Below are positions 48,414 to 62,100 of a DNA stretch of 64,000 bases, piece by piece. The DNA lies in NCBI GenBank assembly GCA_028551475.1, contig CM052356.1:1622001-1686000 (forward strand), in the 5' to 3' direction. This DNA is from Casuarina equisetifolia. Its lineage: Eukaryota > Streptophyta > Magnoliopsida > Fagales > Casuarinaceae. Below the pieces are notes generated by a model that was not told the origin of the DNA, made no database searches, and saw only the letters and a program-made list of their open reading frames with translations. A program made the position numbers and the translations under genes. How positions within the stretch are numbered: position 1 is the first letter of the stretch; the number at the start of each line of letters is the position of its first letter.

Positions 48414-49965
48414 TCTTCCTAAATTCTTTATGGAAAGAAGGCTAGTTGGGGACACTTTTTAATCAATTAAAAAAATTTGTTTTCTTTTTTATTTTTATAT
48501 TTTGACCAGTATCATATTTTCTTTGTTATTTAGTTCTTAATAGAAGGAAATTTTCATCTTTTTTTATTCCATAGGTGCTAAAATTAAAAGTATTCATTTT
48601 TTTTTTTTAGTTTAGAAAAGGAACAATAGTTCTCGCCTTGGTTATATTATAATTACGCAAAAGATAAAATAAAGAGGAATTTCTCTCCTTCTTAACTCTT
48701 CGTCTTTAGTAAAGTCCAATGTTACCTCCAAGTGCATAATTCTTTTTTTTTAATCTTGTTTCCTATTAGACTATCATATCATTAAAAAATAGGGAATCAT
48801 TGATGTTGGTCAACAAAAAATCCATTAACCAACAATGCAATGAAAAAATTGTTAAGTTGTTAATGTTTGGAACTTCTCATGCATAAGTGTTGGTATTTGC
48901 AGTCATATAAAAGAGTTTAGATATTCTTTTTATTGAGTTAACTTTTTAGGTATATTCCATAGCAAATGATATCAAAGTCAAACTACAATATAACCTAGTG
49001 ACTTACAACTATTATTCCATAATATGAAATCTATAGTAAAATCCCACTCATATTAAAGGTGATGCAAATTTGATGCAAGAGAATGTCATTAACCCTCCCA
49101 CATCAAGAAGATAAGTGAAAGTTTTTAGTCATAGAAAGAGGTCTCACCATTATTCCAATTTGGTTAACATTTTAGGTTGTAACTCATACTTGTAACATTA
49201 AAATTCTAAGTTCAACACCCCAATTGTCTTTTATTTTAAAACAATGTTGGTCAACAACTTACGTTATTCTTGAACTAACATGTACTTAAGGTAGACATAC
49301 ACGGCTTTGAAACAAGTTTTTGGAAGATTTCTAATGAGTCAAAAAAAAATTGATTAGGATGAAATTGGTAATTAGGATTCAATTTTGGGTTATTGATGCA
49401 AAAAATGTATGTCAATTTTGTGTATTTAGTGGTGGCAACAATGAACTTAGTTTAATAAAATTAGTAGATATATGTCATAATAAATAAATTTGTAATAATT
49501 GAAAAATAAATTTGTTGTCATTTATTTTATATATCTCAAAATTTTAATACAAAATAATTCAATCAATCAATCCTTTGTTTCAAAAGCAATATTTAAGAAG
49601 TTTCAAAACTTCTATAGATACTTAATCTAGTTTACAAGCCTTATGTCATTCATTGATGAAATTATACAGTAACAATAATGGTAGTGTTCTTTAAGCTTTG
49701 ATCTTTAAATATTTTTTTATTCTATTAGTTCTTAAAATGGTAGAACATAACTTTAAAGAATTGTTGTAAAACTCTTACTTTTTGCTACTTTAATCGACAA
49801 AGTAAACTTGCAACTCAAACATAATTATGATCTCTCCTATTTTTAATGAACTTGGATATCCTCGACAGGTTGTGAGATATGCCGAAGAAGGAGAGACCGG
49901 ACAGGGAGGCCCATGAGCTCCGGCTTCATCTCTAAGCCCAACCGTACAAAACAAATCCGATTAAA
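48414..49965. other. AT-rich spacer upstream of the PYL gene
   Basis: No gene recognised. The last 100 bp become GC-richer and belong to the PYL promoter. Words such as CCCTCCCACATC near 49095 hint at further old LTR material. Confidence 0.45.
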
Positions 49966-50226
49966 ATGAGGCGCATTAAATTCCCGTCGACCATTTCTTT
50001 ATATTATTCAAGCAGCTGGGATTGGATTGCGAAAGAGAGGTCTGGACCTTTCGCTATTGGAGGTTCGAGTGGCGGTGCATTTTGTACGCTTCTGAGACCC
50101 TTACTGACCCACGAAGCTCGACCCACCCACCGATTCTCCGGCGACGCAGGCCGGTCGGTCAAGATTACGGATCAAAAGTTTCTGGTAAAGCACTTTCGGG
50201 GTTCTCTGAAGTCACCGCGATGGTGA
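49966..50226 (+). other. Possible upstream ORF overlapping the PYL start codon
   Basis: An 86-codon ATG ORF in another frame ends at 50226, so its stop codon lies just after the PYL ATG at 50220. It matters only if transcription starts before 49966. A TATA-like TTTATATTA near 50000 suggests a later start, which would exclude it. The encoded peptide has no known motif. Confidence 0.3.
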
Positions 50227-52332
50227 CCAATGACTATAGCACCGTGAGTGGCAACGGGTACAGCAAGATGGAGGACGAGTATATTCGGAGGCACCACAGC
50301 CATGAGATCAACGAGCACCAGTGTAGCAAGTCGCTCATCAAGCACATCAAGGCCCCTATTAATCTCGTGAGCTCCACCTCTTTCTATGATACAGTTTTTA
50401 GTCGTATCGTTTCTCTTTTGCTCTCTGTTTTCGATTGTTTTTCTGATTTGGCTAAGGCCCACTTGCAGATCCAAGGGCATTTTGAGTTATTTTTCTGGGG
50501 TTTATGCTCATAAGGTTCTAGTGTTGATGTTTGTTGTTCTTTTTAGTTCGATATTGCTTTCCATCTGCTTATTTAGCTAGAAATGTGGAAGATACACTAA
50601 CTTGCATACTGTTATTGGACAATTGGTGGGTTTTATTTGTAAAAGTCTAGTTGATCTTTGGTATGGTAAAAAATTGAAACTTGTTTGGAGAGATTTGATT
50701 GAAAGAATGACATGGTCTAGTTTTAGCAACTGAAGAAAGATACAATGATATTTATATGCTAGTTCTTGGAAGTCGAGAAGGGGTCCAGTGATGTTTCTTA
50801 TTGATTAATTGTTGGTCATTCGACAACAGGTTTGGTCTTTAGTGAGGAGGTTTGATCAGCCGCAGAAATACAAGCCATTTGTTAGTAGGTGCATTGTGCA
50901 GGGTGACCTTCAGATCGGGAGCGTTAGAGAAGTGAATGTTAAGTCGGGATTGCCTGCCACAACAAGCACTGAACGGTTGGAGCATCTGGATGATGAAGAG
51001 CATATCTTTAGCATGAGAATCGTTGGAGGGGATCACAGGCTGAAGGTATAAAGTCCACGTACTTTTCCTTTACTTATTGCCTCCTATGCCAGTGGTGAAT
51101 TGGGTCATAGTTCTTGAAATACGAGAGCTGTTTTATGCAGTCTATGAGACAAATTCCTTACCTAATGGTGGTTGAAGTGTCAGTGTCTTTCTATACTTTG
51201 GCTAGAGTCGACTTGGTTTTGTGTTTGTTCTTTGTTTGATATGGTTGGAATGTGTGGATGCATTTCTGGTTTGCCCCACAGTGTATTTTGGTGATTTGTG
51301 GACTAGCCCTGCAGTCTATGATTGCTATGTTAAAGGAATAGTAACGCACATTTATACTCTCAACTGATTGGTCGATGACCTTCAGTAAACGTGCAAGTTT
51401 CGCAGTCTCTACTGCAATGCGTCCAATGTTGTAAAAAGCTTAAAGAATCAAATGGGGTTTGACTATTGGGGTTGCCACTAAGAAATTGTTGAGTTAAGAC
51501 AGGTTTGTGTTACAAGACCGTGCTTTTGTAAAAATATGGAGGATATTAAGAAGAGGGAAAAGAAAGGGAAAAATCTCCCTCTGAAAAATGAACTGTTTAG
51601 ATTGACATTCACATAATTTATTCTTGAAATTTCATACTCATGCTCTTCGTTCTATAAGGCTTACCTCAGAATACAATGAGAATTTGTAATTCATCTGGTG
51701 CCCCCACAGTGCTTTTATGCTTATATTTATTTACTGAGTGAATTATCGTACTTGATGAAAAATAAAAGAAGGTAGTCTTTGTCTTATGAAATGGAGGTTT
51801 TGCTGCCATGGAACGGCTTTCAAGATTTCTATGTTTGCTATATAAGTTGCTTTTTGTTTTCTTCTCCTTTTGATAGGCCTATTTACTACTTTCGCTTCAA
51901 CTTTAATCTTTTTGTCCCTATTGTGTATTTGATGGATCTGTGCCATATGGCAAAACCATTCCACTTTCATGTTGTCTCCGGGATGTTCTGTTTATTCAAT
52001 TGAATTAATCTTAGTATCTTTCGTCTTAGTTTCTTCTGCATTTGTTGCGTGGGATGTTGTATACAACAGGCACTTTGTTCCAACTCTTTTCCCCTCTTTC
52101 TTTGATTTTGCAGAATTACTCCTCCACCATTACCCTCCACCCGGAGATCATTGATGGGAGACCGGGGACATTGGCAATCGAGTCATTTGTGGTGGATGTG
52201 CCTGATGGGAATACTAAGGACGAAACATGCTACTTTGTTGAGGCCCTTATCAAATGCAACCTCAAATCACTGGCTGATGTCTCAGAGCATTTGGCTGTGC
52301 AGGACCAAACAGAACCCATTGACAGGATCTAA
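50220..52332 (+). CDS. PYL: Abscisic acid receptor, PYL8/PYL9 type (PYR/PYL/RCAR)
   Basis: Three exons: 50220-50366, 50830-51045 and 52114-52332, all GT/AG and in phase, giving 193 aa. The START-like fold is complete. The gate loop SGLPA is at residues 88-92 and the latch HRL at 118-120. K64 (in YKPFVSRC) corresponds to the lysine that binds the ABA carboxylate in PYR1. The C-terminal helix carries [20 protein letters not shown]. Three coding exons are typical of the monomeric PYL7-PYL10 clade. The protein binds ABA in cytosol and nucleus and then inhibits clade A PP2C phosphatases. The start is the first in-frame ATG; M17 in YSKMEDEY could be an alternative start. No lesion found. Confidence 0.96.
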
Positions 52333-53563
52333 AGATGCGAGGATGAGTAGTAATGGGGAGTTTCTGAATGCTGTGAGTGGAAAATGTGAGGTGTTGGGTA
52401 TCAGAAGCTTAGAGGCTTTGGTGTTCTGGAGGTGAGGTCAAGTTTATTTTCTTTATACTTAAAGCTCAATTTCTTCTTTCCTCTGTCAAATAATCTTGGG
52501 ATATCATGTGTCTATATAGCCGTTGATCAATCTCATCATGGCATACAGATTTCCTGAAAGAAAAAACCAATTTAGCTTTCCTTTTGTTTGTGACTTCTTT
52601 CTCTTGGTAAATTTTGTCTCTGGCTTTCTTGTTTAAAAATAAATGAGACATGTAATGATCTCTGATTGTAAATATCTATGTTTGGCAGGAAAGTGATGTT
52701 CCTACTCTTTGTTTAACGTCTTTACGTTGGTAAAGGTTGCTAGTTCTTGGTAGCACACTTGTAGGAGCAAAATGTTCTCATCTTTCCAGTACATACTAGA
52801 AGTGGGTTTAAGAAGATAAGCATGCAGTCTATTGTTGGGACCTTTTGCTCCTGCAGTGGCTACCATTTTCAAACACCACCTAAACCCACCTCACAAAATA
52901 CCTATTTGGATCTCCAAGTCCTAGTCATGACCAAAGATAAGGTTGACTGGTCTCATGAATAAAATGTGTTTCCACACCTTGGCAGTGGATAAGGATGTCA
53001 TGACCATCATCTGACTGAGATCTTAACGATTCCATTCCCATGATTCTCTTCTAGATGAGATAACAAATCCTTCTCGGGCGGTTGAAAGAGGGCCCTTTAC
53101 CTACTTTTACCACACTTAACTAAGAACATTCAAGATTTACGTAGTTCAGGATAAATCAGTCTCTTTCTAATTGGTAAATTATATTTTCATCATTATTCTT
53201 AACAGTTACTTGCCTGAAAGTGTGAGGATCGAGCGATAGAACGTGGAAAGGGATATTCATAGAATGGAAGTAAAAGAGGTTCCTTTTTCTCCCACTAGTC
53301 CAGAGCTTATCTAGATGACGAAGTTTCCATGAGCTTTAGAATATAACAAAACCAACTTGTTGCTTGGCGCTATCGATATGGGACAAAATAGGGTTGGTGT
53401 TTGATGGGGATGGAAATTGGGTACTGATCTCAGAATCCCTTTTTTAAAGTCCAGCTTTCACACCTGCGGATCGTGTTCTCTCTGCTGGTGATGGCAACGG
53501 CCCATTGATCATGCATTTGGATCGGTAATTCTAATGTTAAGTAAACAGGAGCTTGGGCTATAC
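52333..53563. other. PYL 3' UTR and intergenic spacer
   Basis: The PYL 3' UTR probably covers the first few hundred bases. About 52830-53520 has a more balanced composition but no ORF or motif I recognise. Confidence 0.45.
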
Positions 53564-53695
53564 GGTGTCAAACTCAAGGTTTAACTTGTTTAGATTTTAC
53601 AAGTAATTAACAACTCTCGCAAATTATGTGGTGTCAAACTCAATATTTAACTTGTTGAGATTTTATAAGTAATTAACAACCCTCGCAATTCAGTG
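53564..53695. repeat. Tandem duplication, 2 x 66 bp
   Basis: Units start at 53564 and 53630 with GGTGTCAAACTCAA and both continue into AAGTAATTAACAAC and CTCGCAA. Confidence 0.85.
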
Positions 53696-54149
53696 GTATG
53701 AATTACAAATCTTATTGATAGAAGATGCTTAATATATTCAAAATCTTATTTTAGCCATTTCTTCTCCATTTTCTTTCAAATCTTGACATGGATCTAATGA
53801 AATTTACAAACTTAGCAATAAAACCACTTATTTGTTAACATATTTCATTGTCTGTTACCTTAAACTTTTGGTTGCGCCGTGGAATTATTTAACAAAGATG
53901 ATGTACTAGTGGTCGATTTGATGATCATAAAGACACTCCGTGTAAAGAGATTTGATTCCTTAAAACCCTCAAATTTCTTTGAACCATACTTTTTGTTATA
54001 AATTTAGTACTCAATTGTAACATTGGCCTTTCATTGTTTATAAGCTTTTTTATTAGATTAAGTTTCCGTGTAATACTCCATTGATGACCTCAGGAATAAT
54101 AATTTTGAAAAGCATCTTGTTCAATTAAAATGACCGATCCAAAAAGTGG
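53696..54149. other. Intergenic AT-rich spacer
   Basis: No gene or clear repeat seen. Confidence 0.45.
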
Positions 54150-54352
54150 AAACCAATTAACATTAATTACTTCTTGTAGTTGTCCAAATACGTCATAGGT
54201 TATTTTAAAGTGTCTTATCACCTTTATGGACTCTTTCTTGTGATTGATTGACAAATTAACGTTAACTACTTCTTGTAATTGTTCAAATATGTCAAAGGTT
54301 ATTTTAAAGTGTCTTATCATCTTTTACATACATTTTCGAGTGATTGATTGAC
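54150..54352. repeat. Tandem duplication, 2 x about 99 bp
   Basis: Both units carry ACTTCTTGTA or TACTTCTTGTA, then GGTTATTTTAAAGTGTCTTA and TGATTGATTGACA. The minus-strand ORF across it repeats the same peptide twice only because of the duplication. Confidence 0.8.
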
Positions 54353-55550
54353 ATTTTTTCTAACTAGAGAGCGGTGGGCAACAAGTTTTTAAAAGTTGGC
54401 TAAAACAAATGAGCTTTTTGCTAAATGAATTTGTATTTTAAAGAAAGAAAATTAATTACTTATTTAGTGAATTTAAAAACAAAATAAAATATTAAATTAT
54501 TCTCTTAAAAAATTAAAGAAATATTTTTCATATCTAATAAGTATTAAGAACTTAAACACCAATACTAATCTTATTTATCATAAATAGTGCGCATAACTTC
54601 TATAATTTTTTAATTAAATAAAGACAAAACTTGACATATGCTATTTAAAGCATCAAGATTAAAATGGAACATTCATATCTTGTTAAAAGGTACATTAGGC
54701 AGGACATAAAACCTAATTCATAAAAATAATTTATGTGATGCTTGGGTAAGATAAAATAATGCAAAACATACAAGTCATAAAGATCAACGTCTTAGCATAA
54801 CACCTTTACACAATCAAGCTACACCTAAAGAAAAATTAGGAGATTCATATAATATATTATCGTATGAACAAAAGATTTGATAATATGTTGATTAAAGGTG
54901 CATATTTTTAGCCCATTAAAGAGACTCCAAAATTTTGTGGTGTTATCAATTGATATAGAAAACTAAAACTTTTTCCTAACTACACATTCTTGTCTTTAAT
55001 TTTCTTGTCATTTTTATTCCCACCTCATCGCTTCTCTTTTAAATCAACAATTATAACTAAATCTATAATATTTTACTAAGAGTCTATTTAATGGGGAGTT
55101 CAACAATCCATGCAAATGTACATTCTCTAATATATCATACTAGTACTTTAATCAAATTATGTATTGCTAAGGAAGGATTATTTGGCAAAACTTATATGTA
55201 TTATATGTCTTAGATTGATATAAATTTTTAATAATAATATTAGAATTCATTTTTTATTAATACCCCTATAAATATGAATTAGTTCATAACCCATAAGTTG
55301 AAAATACACCTTGAAGTTTTGTATAATACAGTCTTACATGGTTAAAAAGATTCATCTTTCTTACTTTTTGATTTAATATGAGCTTTATGACATCAATTAA
55401 TATAATACTAAATTTTTTATTTATCTCATAAGACATTTGAATCTTTGAAACAATAGTTTATTTTATCTTTGATATAAGTATTTATCTTCAGAAAAGGAAA
55501 AAGTATTCCTGCCACATAATGTGTTGTCGCCACCCAAATATCACAGCACT
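54353..55550. other. Intergenic AT-rich spacer
   Basis: Low-complexity DNA without recognisable genes. The composition changes at about 55550, where the leader of the next locus begins. Confidence 0.5.
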
Positions 55551-56179
55551 TTCATGGTTAGTGTACGTTGGCCCATGCCAGTGCACTCTGCTTTATTAGC
55601 TTCTTGATCGCCGTGTCGGCGCTCTTGCTATGCTGCACTCTCTCACTCTCGCTCTCACTGTGTAGACAAGGCTTCTTTGTGGAATTGTAGTGATTAGTTC
55701 CTCCATATCGGTCCCGGCGGTTCGGTGTTTCGTCGGAGCTCAATCTTGCAGGTTCTCTCTTTTCCAGTTCGATTCCGTTGCGTAGTTCTAACTTTTAACG
55801 GTCTTAACCTTTGTTTTCAATTTTGTAGTGCAGATTAGTCTCCATTAACGCTTTGCTTTTGGAGCTTTCTCTTTGTTCCGTTTCCAGATCTACTGCACTC
55901 TTCCTTTTTCTCTCTTTTCTCGAAGATTCTAAACCAAATCTTGAAGTAATTTCGTCCTTTTCCAGTTGGAATCACTTTCATTTAGTCACGAATTCCAATT
56001 ATTTCTCAACATTTCACCTCTCGAAAGACAGTCTCTTCGTTTTTGGACGATTGCATTCTTTATTCCTCTCGTTCTTCCCCAAATCTTGCCTAAAGGACTT
56101 TTTGTGCGTTTTCTCTTTGGCTTTTTCCGGCATTCCTTTACACAAACACATAAAATTCGCACAGCTTAAGTTTACGAAA

Positions 56180-59100
56180 ATGCTTCGGTTCGTAGTCTTA
56201 GTTTTTCTCTGCTTCTCAATACTTGAGCCGATTCTCAACGCGGAAACGACAACTTGCTCGGGGACGGTACGGATGAGTTACCGGAACGACAAGATCTCGA
56301 TCACGGACTTTGGCGGCGTCGGTGACGGACGGACGTTGAATACGAATGTGTTTCGAGAGGCGATATATCGGATTTACCACCTGAGAAGGAGAGGTGGCAC
56401 GCTGCTTTATATACCGCCGGGGGTTTACTTAACGGAGAGCTTCAATCTTACTAGCCACATGACCCTCTACTTGGCTAGAGGTGCTGTTATCAAAGCTACT
56501 CAGGTAGTCATATTCTTGCTGATTTTCTTAATCGCAAAACTTGTGATTATGAAATTCCAGTTGTGTTACATTATTGCAATGCATTATTGAGGTTTTGATT
56601 TGCTTGGCCTAGCGAGAGTGATTGTGTAAAAGACAGTGGGGTTGAGAGACATTAACGATTTGTTGGTGGGTCGAGCCTTAAAAAGGAAATTAATATGGTG
56701 GGTCTGCTCTTGCATGGGTGCATGTGCATTCCATTTCCAATGGAAGCAAATGACTTAAAGGGACAGCTGGATATCTGGTTGTACTCTTGTCGTATTATAA
56801 GGGGAATATTAATTATAGTATTGCTTGTCCATTATCCGAGGCGAATGCTTTATATCTTTTTGGTATCAAAGTATGTTTGTGTTATACAACCAGTTAGGCC
56901 AGAAATAATGCGCATGGCCTTATTAAAAGATATAAGGTGGGAACAGAATGTCGATTGCTGCAATTGTTGTCTGATTTTCAATTTTTTGTGGCTGAAAAGT
57001 ATGAGCTTTGAACATGAGTCCTCCCGAAAACTAGGCGTCTGTGTGAAGCCAGAAAGTCATGTAGTGGCCACAGAATGGGGTTTGCTGTCACATTGATAGG
57101 ATAGTGGCTTTGTCAACTGCGTACATAGTTTTCTGGACAAGTTTGTTTTAATATTCAATTTCAAGTGGTGTTGTTTAATCTGCGTCTCATTTAGAGGATT
57201 TAAACATGTGTTGCTTATGATCTCCGTCTCTTTTAGAAGAAAACACATAACTGGGAAGGATAGTCTGCTTACATTTTTTGTAAAGTTGATGGGATAACTG
57301 GGTTTCTGGTTCAAGCAACTAGAAGCTCAAGTACTCAAACAGGAGGTTTATGCTAGTAGTAGCGTCAGTTATACTGTGCTTGTTCATCTACACAGTTCAT
57401 TGGGATTCTCTATTCTGAATTTTGGTTTTATGTTATTCCACATTTTTGTTTATTCTAACTTCATGTGATAAATATAAGACAGCTTGAAGGATTGGAGCAA
57501 AGAAAGTGAGAAGGACAAAGATTCGAGAGGTTTGGCTTTGGAGGACTGTGTCCTCAGTATTAAGTTTAAACAGGGTTATTTTGATCGTATTAACTTGTTT
57601 TGATGCCAAATTGATAATAATTGTTTGTAGGTCACATAAATGTGTAAGATAAAGTATGTAAATCACGTGATAGTGACAAGATTCCGATACTGACAGATAT
57701 TGATAAAATTGTCAAGGAAAAAATATCTGTTAACATGCAAGCAAACTAGGTGTAGGTCAAGCTACTTTGAGTTTGGAAGGAAGATTAAATAGAAATTTTT
57801 ATAGTTTTTTAATTAATCTGAATTAGTTGGTTAACATTAGACTAGGGTATATAGAGTGTAAGGGTCCATCCAAAACCTTAAGGCATTAGGTAGAGAATTC
57901 TCATCACTTATAAGATCATAGGTTCATCCTCTCACTTCAAATGTGGGACAATACTCACTTTCAACAGGGTGTTTTTCCATTCTGTTAACTGGACTAACAA
58001 TGGGCTGGTGAGCTAGGCCAGTATTAGACTAGGGAACTAGGTTGATGGTGAGCCTATTATAGGATAAGACAGCCCCAGAGTTTGATGACCAGATGCGAAG
58101 TGCGTGAACAGGATGTGTGCCCGTGGCATGTTTGGCATGTGGAGCCTGTGCAAAAGCATGAAATGGAGATATGTATTTTTTAGCAAGACTATGGTGTGTT
58201 GGGAGGTGCCCCGTGAGAAAATTTTTGCGGTTTTGCTAATTTTCAATGTTGAGGCTATTTCTGAGATCCTCTTCTCGAGATGTTTTGTTAGGTGAAGAAG
58301 TGCAGTAGTGTACGGCTCACTTGAACTGGGCTTACAGCTTCCTTGGTGGCAGTTGAAAGTGCATTGGAATACGTTGCTCAGTTTACAGGGGGTCGATTAA
58401 AGCTTGTGAATTAGTAAGTATTATGAATCAACCAAAACAAGACTTAAGAAGCATCTTGAACTAGAAAACCGACTGACATCAATTTCTAGACCATTGACAA
58501 AGGAAAAAGAAGTGGCTACTCACCACGTTTAATTATAGGATAAAACTGAAAAATACGAAAGCAGAAAGAGGGTAGAGGTGTTTAGGCTTAGAGGAGGTTT
58601 ATTTCCACCATTCTAATGCCCAATCAAGTTAGAGTCTGATTATATTTAACTTATTTTAGTTGTAAAATAAGAATTTCATTTATAGGTCACATTAATCTAT
58701 GGTTTAAGAAATGCAAATTACATGATAACGATCAGATTCTGATATTGCAATATGTGTATATTCTGATAATATAATATGATCATATTCTGATATTTTCTAA
58801 TTAAAATCACTCGGATTTTAGTATCCTATGAGGACATATTACAAAACATTTAGTGGTTTATTATTTATGGTTCTTGTACATGCTTTGGAATATTACGGCC
58901 ACATGGGTTAGATCCTTTACCACTTAAGGTCAGTGAGTGGAAAGGAAACCAAATGGTCAGATAAAGGCAATTGTGTGATACTTTCATGCCTCGTTGTACT
59001 AAATCTGAATTGAATCTCTTGTAATTAAGGGTTAGGGTCATTTTTGGTTCTAGGACTATAAAACTGTGTAGTAACTCCTAATTGGAAGCTTCAACCTAGT

Positions 59101-62100
59101 CCTAGAGGCTTGTCGAGTATTCCTACGCCTATGTTGAAATGTTCCTGTCTTGGGTAATCTTGATCTATTCCTTAAAGGAGGGGAAGTTATATGCTTGCAC
59201 CAAAGGTTTGATGAGTGTGAAATGGGTAGCGAACAGGATTTTTCTTGTTCTGGTTTGCTATTTAGGAATTTGGTAAGGAAATAGTTTATGTTGTGTTCGT
59301 TAGAGGAAATTTGTGAAACTCTGGGCGTCCATACAATTGCCAATCAACTTGAAGGAACGTGTCCATCTTTTATTCCAAACAAATGTCTTATAACAGATTA
59401 GTAGGTTAAGTAATCGACCAAGGCACTTGCAAAAGAATCCTAACATTATCACAAAGGATAAACTAGAATCCCTTATTGCTATCCTAATGAAAGGTAAAGT
59501 GATTAGAATATATCTATTTACTGTAGAGATTAGATTCTCCTACGTCAACTCTAAGCTAACCTTCTGGTCCATGAACAAATAGTCTTGGTCTCGGTCAGTC
59601 TTGTCATGTAACATTAACCTTTCTTAATTATGTCCACTGTCCTTAAAGGCGAAATAAGTGAGCCTTGCATTCATATACAAACATATCTTGCATCTATTTC
59701 ATCAACTTCAAGTGCCTCAAATTCAAGGAATTCACTTCTTACTCAATTTGTTCCACAAGGTGTGCTAGCTTTATTTGAACATTCTTAGCTTAAATAGCAA
59801 TAATTATGTGATAACATAATCTATAGTATGATGGATAATAAAAGGGGATTTTTTTTTTGTGTCGTTGATAGCTTATTTGGGGACCTGAAAAGGGAATAGT
59901 CATGGTGTTTGCTTAATTGAAGGCACTCAAAACTCCATGCAAATGATAGTTGTTTTGAGTTAGTGTATTTTTACCCTTTTCTATTGAAGCTGAACCTCTT
60001 AAAACAGATTAGGAGCACAAGTAGTAGAATATGATCTTACTATCCTAATATTATAATATGAGATACCTTATTATCTGTCAAGACTCCTAATCTAATGAAA
60101 AAGGGAGACATGACACATTATGAAAATAAGATAAACTTAAAACAGTAGACTTTTGCTAAGGTTGAAGCTCTGGTAGTCTTCTGGTCAAATGCACCTGTTT
60201 CTTAGTCTGATTGAAATGTTCCTTTCTCCAATTATAAAGACTTAGGGAACACTACTTTAGTCCTTGGCCCATTATTTGGTTAATTTATGCTTTGTTGATC
60301 TTTATGCTTTGCTTGATGCTCAGGAAACAAGGAATTGGCCTTTAATTGTCTCTGCCATCTTATGGGAGGGGGAGGGAGCTCCCTGGAGAAAGGTATATAG
60401 TTTTATTCATGGAGATGGAGTTCGTGACGTGATAATCACTGGTGGGTATCTACAAGAATTTGTATCATTGCTTATGATGTCTATGGCAAAAAAATTAGGG
60501 AACATCTTGTTTTGTGAATCATCTAAATTGCTTAATGACTAATAATAGAGAACCTTCTGTCATACTCGAGGTGCTGCACAGTAGAGAAAGCTCATTGAAA
60601 GATTTGCTAATGTCTCATTCATTTATTCCAGTGAATGTGACTATCAAAAGTTGAAAATATGTGGCCATTTTTCTGCGTGGTAATAGAGCACATGTTTCTG
60701 ACTCATGATATTTGATAGATAATAATGTAGAATCAACAGAACTACATCTTCCATACCAAAAACCCTTTATGATTCAACTCCTCCATTTTATTTTTGTTTG
60801 TTTTTCATGTTTCTCTGTTTTGTTTTTCATAGGTGAGAATGGGACATTGATGGCCAAGGAGAGGTCTGGTGGAACTGTGGCGGCGGCAAACTCTTCAATT
60901 ACTAGACCAATCTCATCGAATTCATGAACTCCAGAAACATTATCATTTCAGATGTGATTATCCAGAATTCTCCGTTTTGGAACATTCACCCTGTTTATTG
61001 CAGGTAAATGTATCAACCTTGTTTTTTGTAAAGTTCTATCTGGAGAATGAATTGCCGTTTATATGTTCGTATATAAGTATTCTGGGTAAAATGGTAAAAC
61101 AGGTGGCTTACATTGAACTTATCAACTAGTGGGTTAATCTGAAGCCCTGTTAGCACAATTTTAGTTTCTGAATCACTCATAAGGATGTCGCAAAACGTGT
61201 GTTTGTGTCTCTTAATACTTAGATATATACATATGCGTTTATGTATGTAATTTAAGCAATAGGTTTTAGAATATTGCAGCTAAATATTAAATTTACAGGC
61301 ACTTCAAATTTTATACGATTCTGCTCACTAAGCACATGAACAGTTCAACCAAGACGTAAAATGCTTTAATGCAGTCCCGATAATATGTCTAGACTTGGCC
61401 ATTAGATTTTCATGCCTTTTGCAGTCCATTATATAGTTCCTCCTTACTAGGCAAATACAGCCCACAGTTATGGGGTTGAGCTGTAATGCCATCTCATACG
61501 TCTTTCTTTTCTCCGCAGCAATGTTGTTGTTCGCTATGTCACAATTTTGGCTCCAGCCGATTCTCCCAACACCGATGGCATTGATCCAGGTGATACTTAG
61601 TGCCTATCTTCATTAATTTTTTTTTCTTGGATCCTTGTAAGGCATCCTGCTTGCGACTTATCAAAAAATAAAAATGTAAAACCTCCTCATCCTAACATTT
61701 CTGCTGCAAAACTATCTTGGGTTAGGAAGATAGTCACATGTTTTTGGTACTTTCTGGATAAGTTATGCTGAAGAAATTTTAATGTTATTGCAATTATGAA
61801 CAGATTCAAGCTCTCTGTCTGCATAGAGGACTCCTACATATCAACCGGAGATGATCTCGTGGCGGTGAAGAGTGGCTGGGGACCAATATGGCATTTCCTA
61901 TGGTCGCCCAGTTCGGACATCACAATCCGGCGAATAAGGGATCAACCCCATTTTCGGGAATCGCAGTTGGAAGCGAAACCCTCTGGTGGGGTGGAGAATG
62001 TCTTGGCGGAACATATTAATCTTACCGACGTGGGAGTTGGTATCCATGTGAAGACAAACATCGGCAGGGGAGGAACCATAAGAAACATTACAGTATCTGA

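Noticed and set aside
54090..54320. ORF with an internally repeated peptide
   Set aside because: Explained by the 99-bp tandem DNA duplication. No start context or homology.
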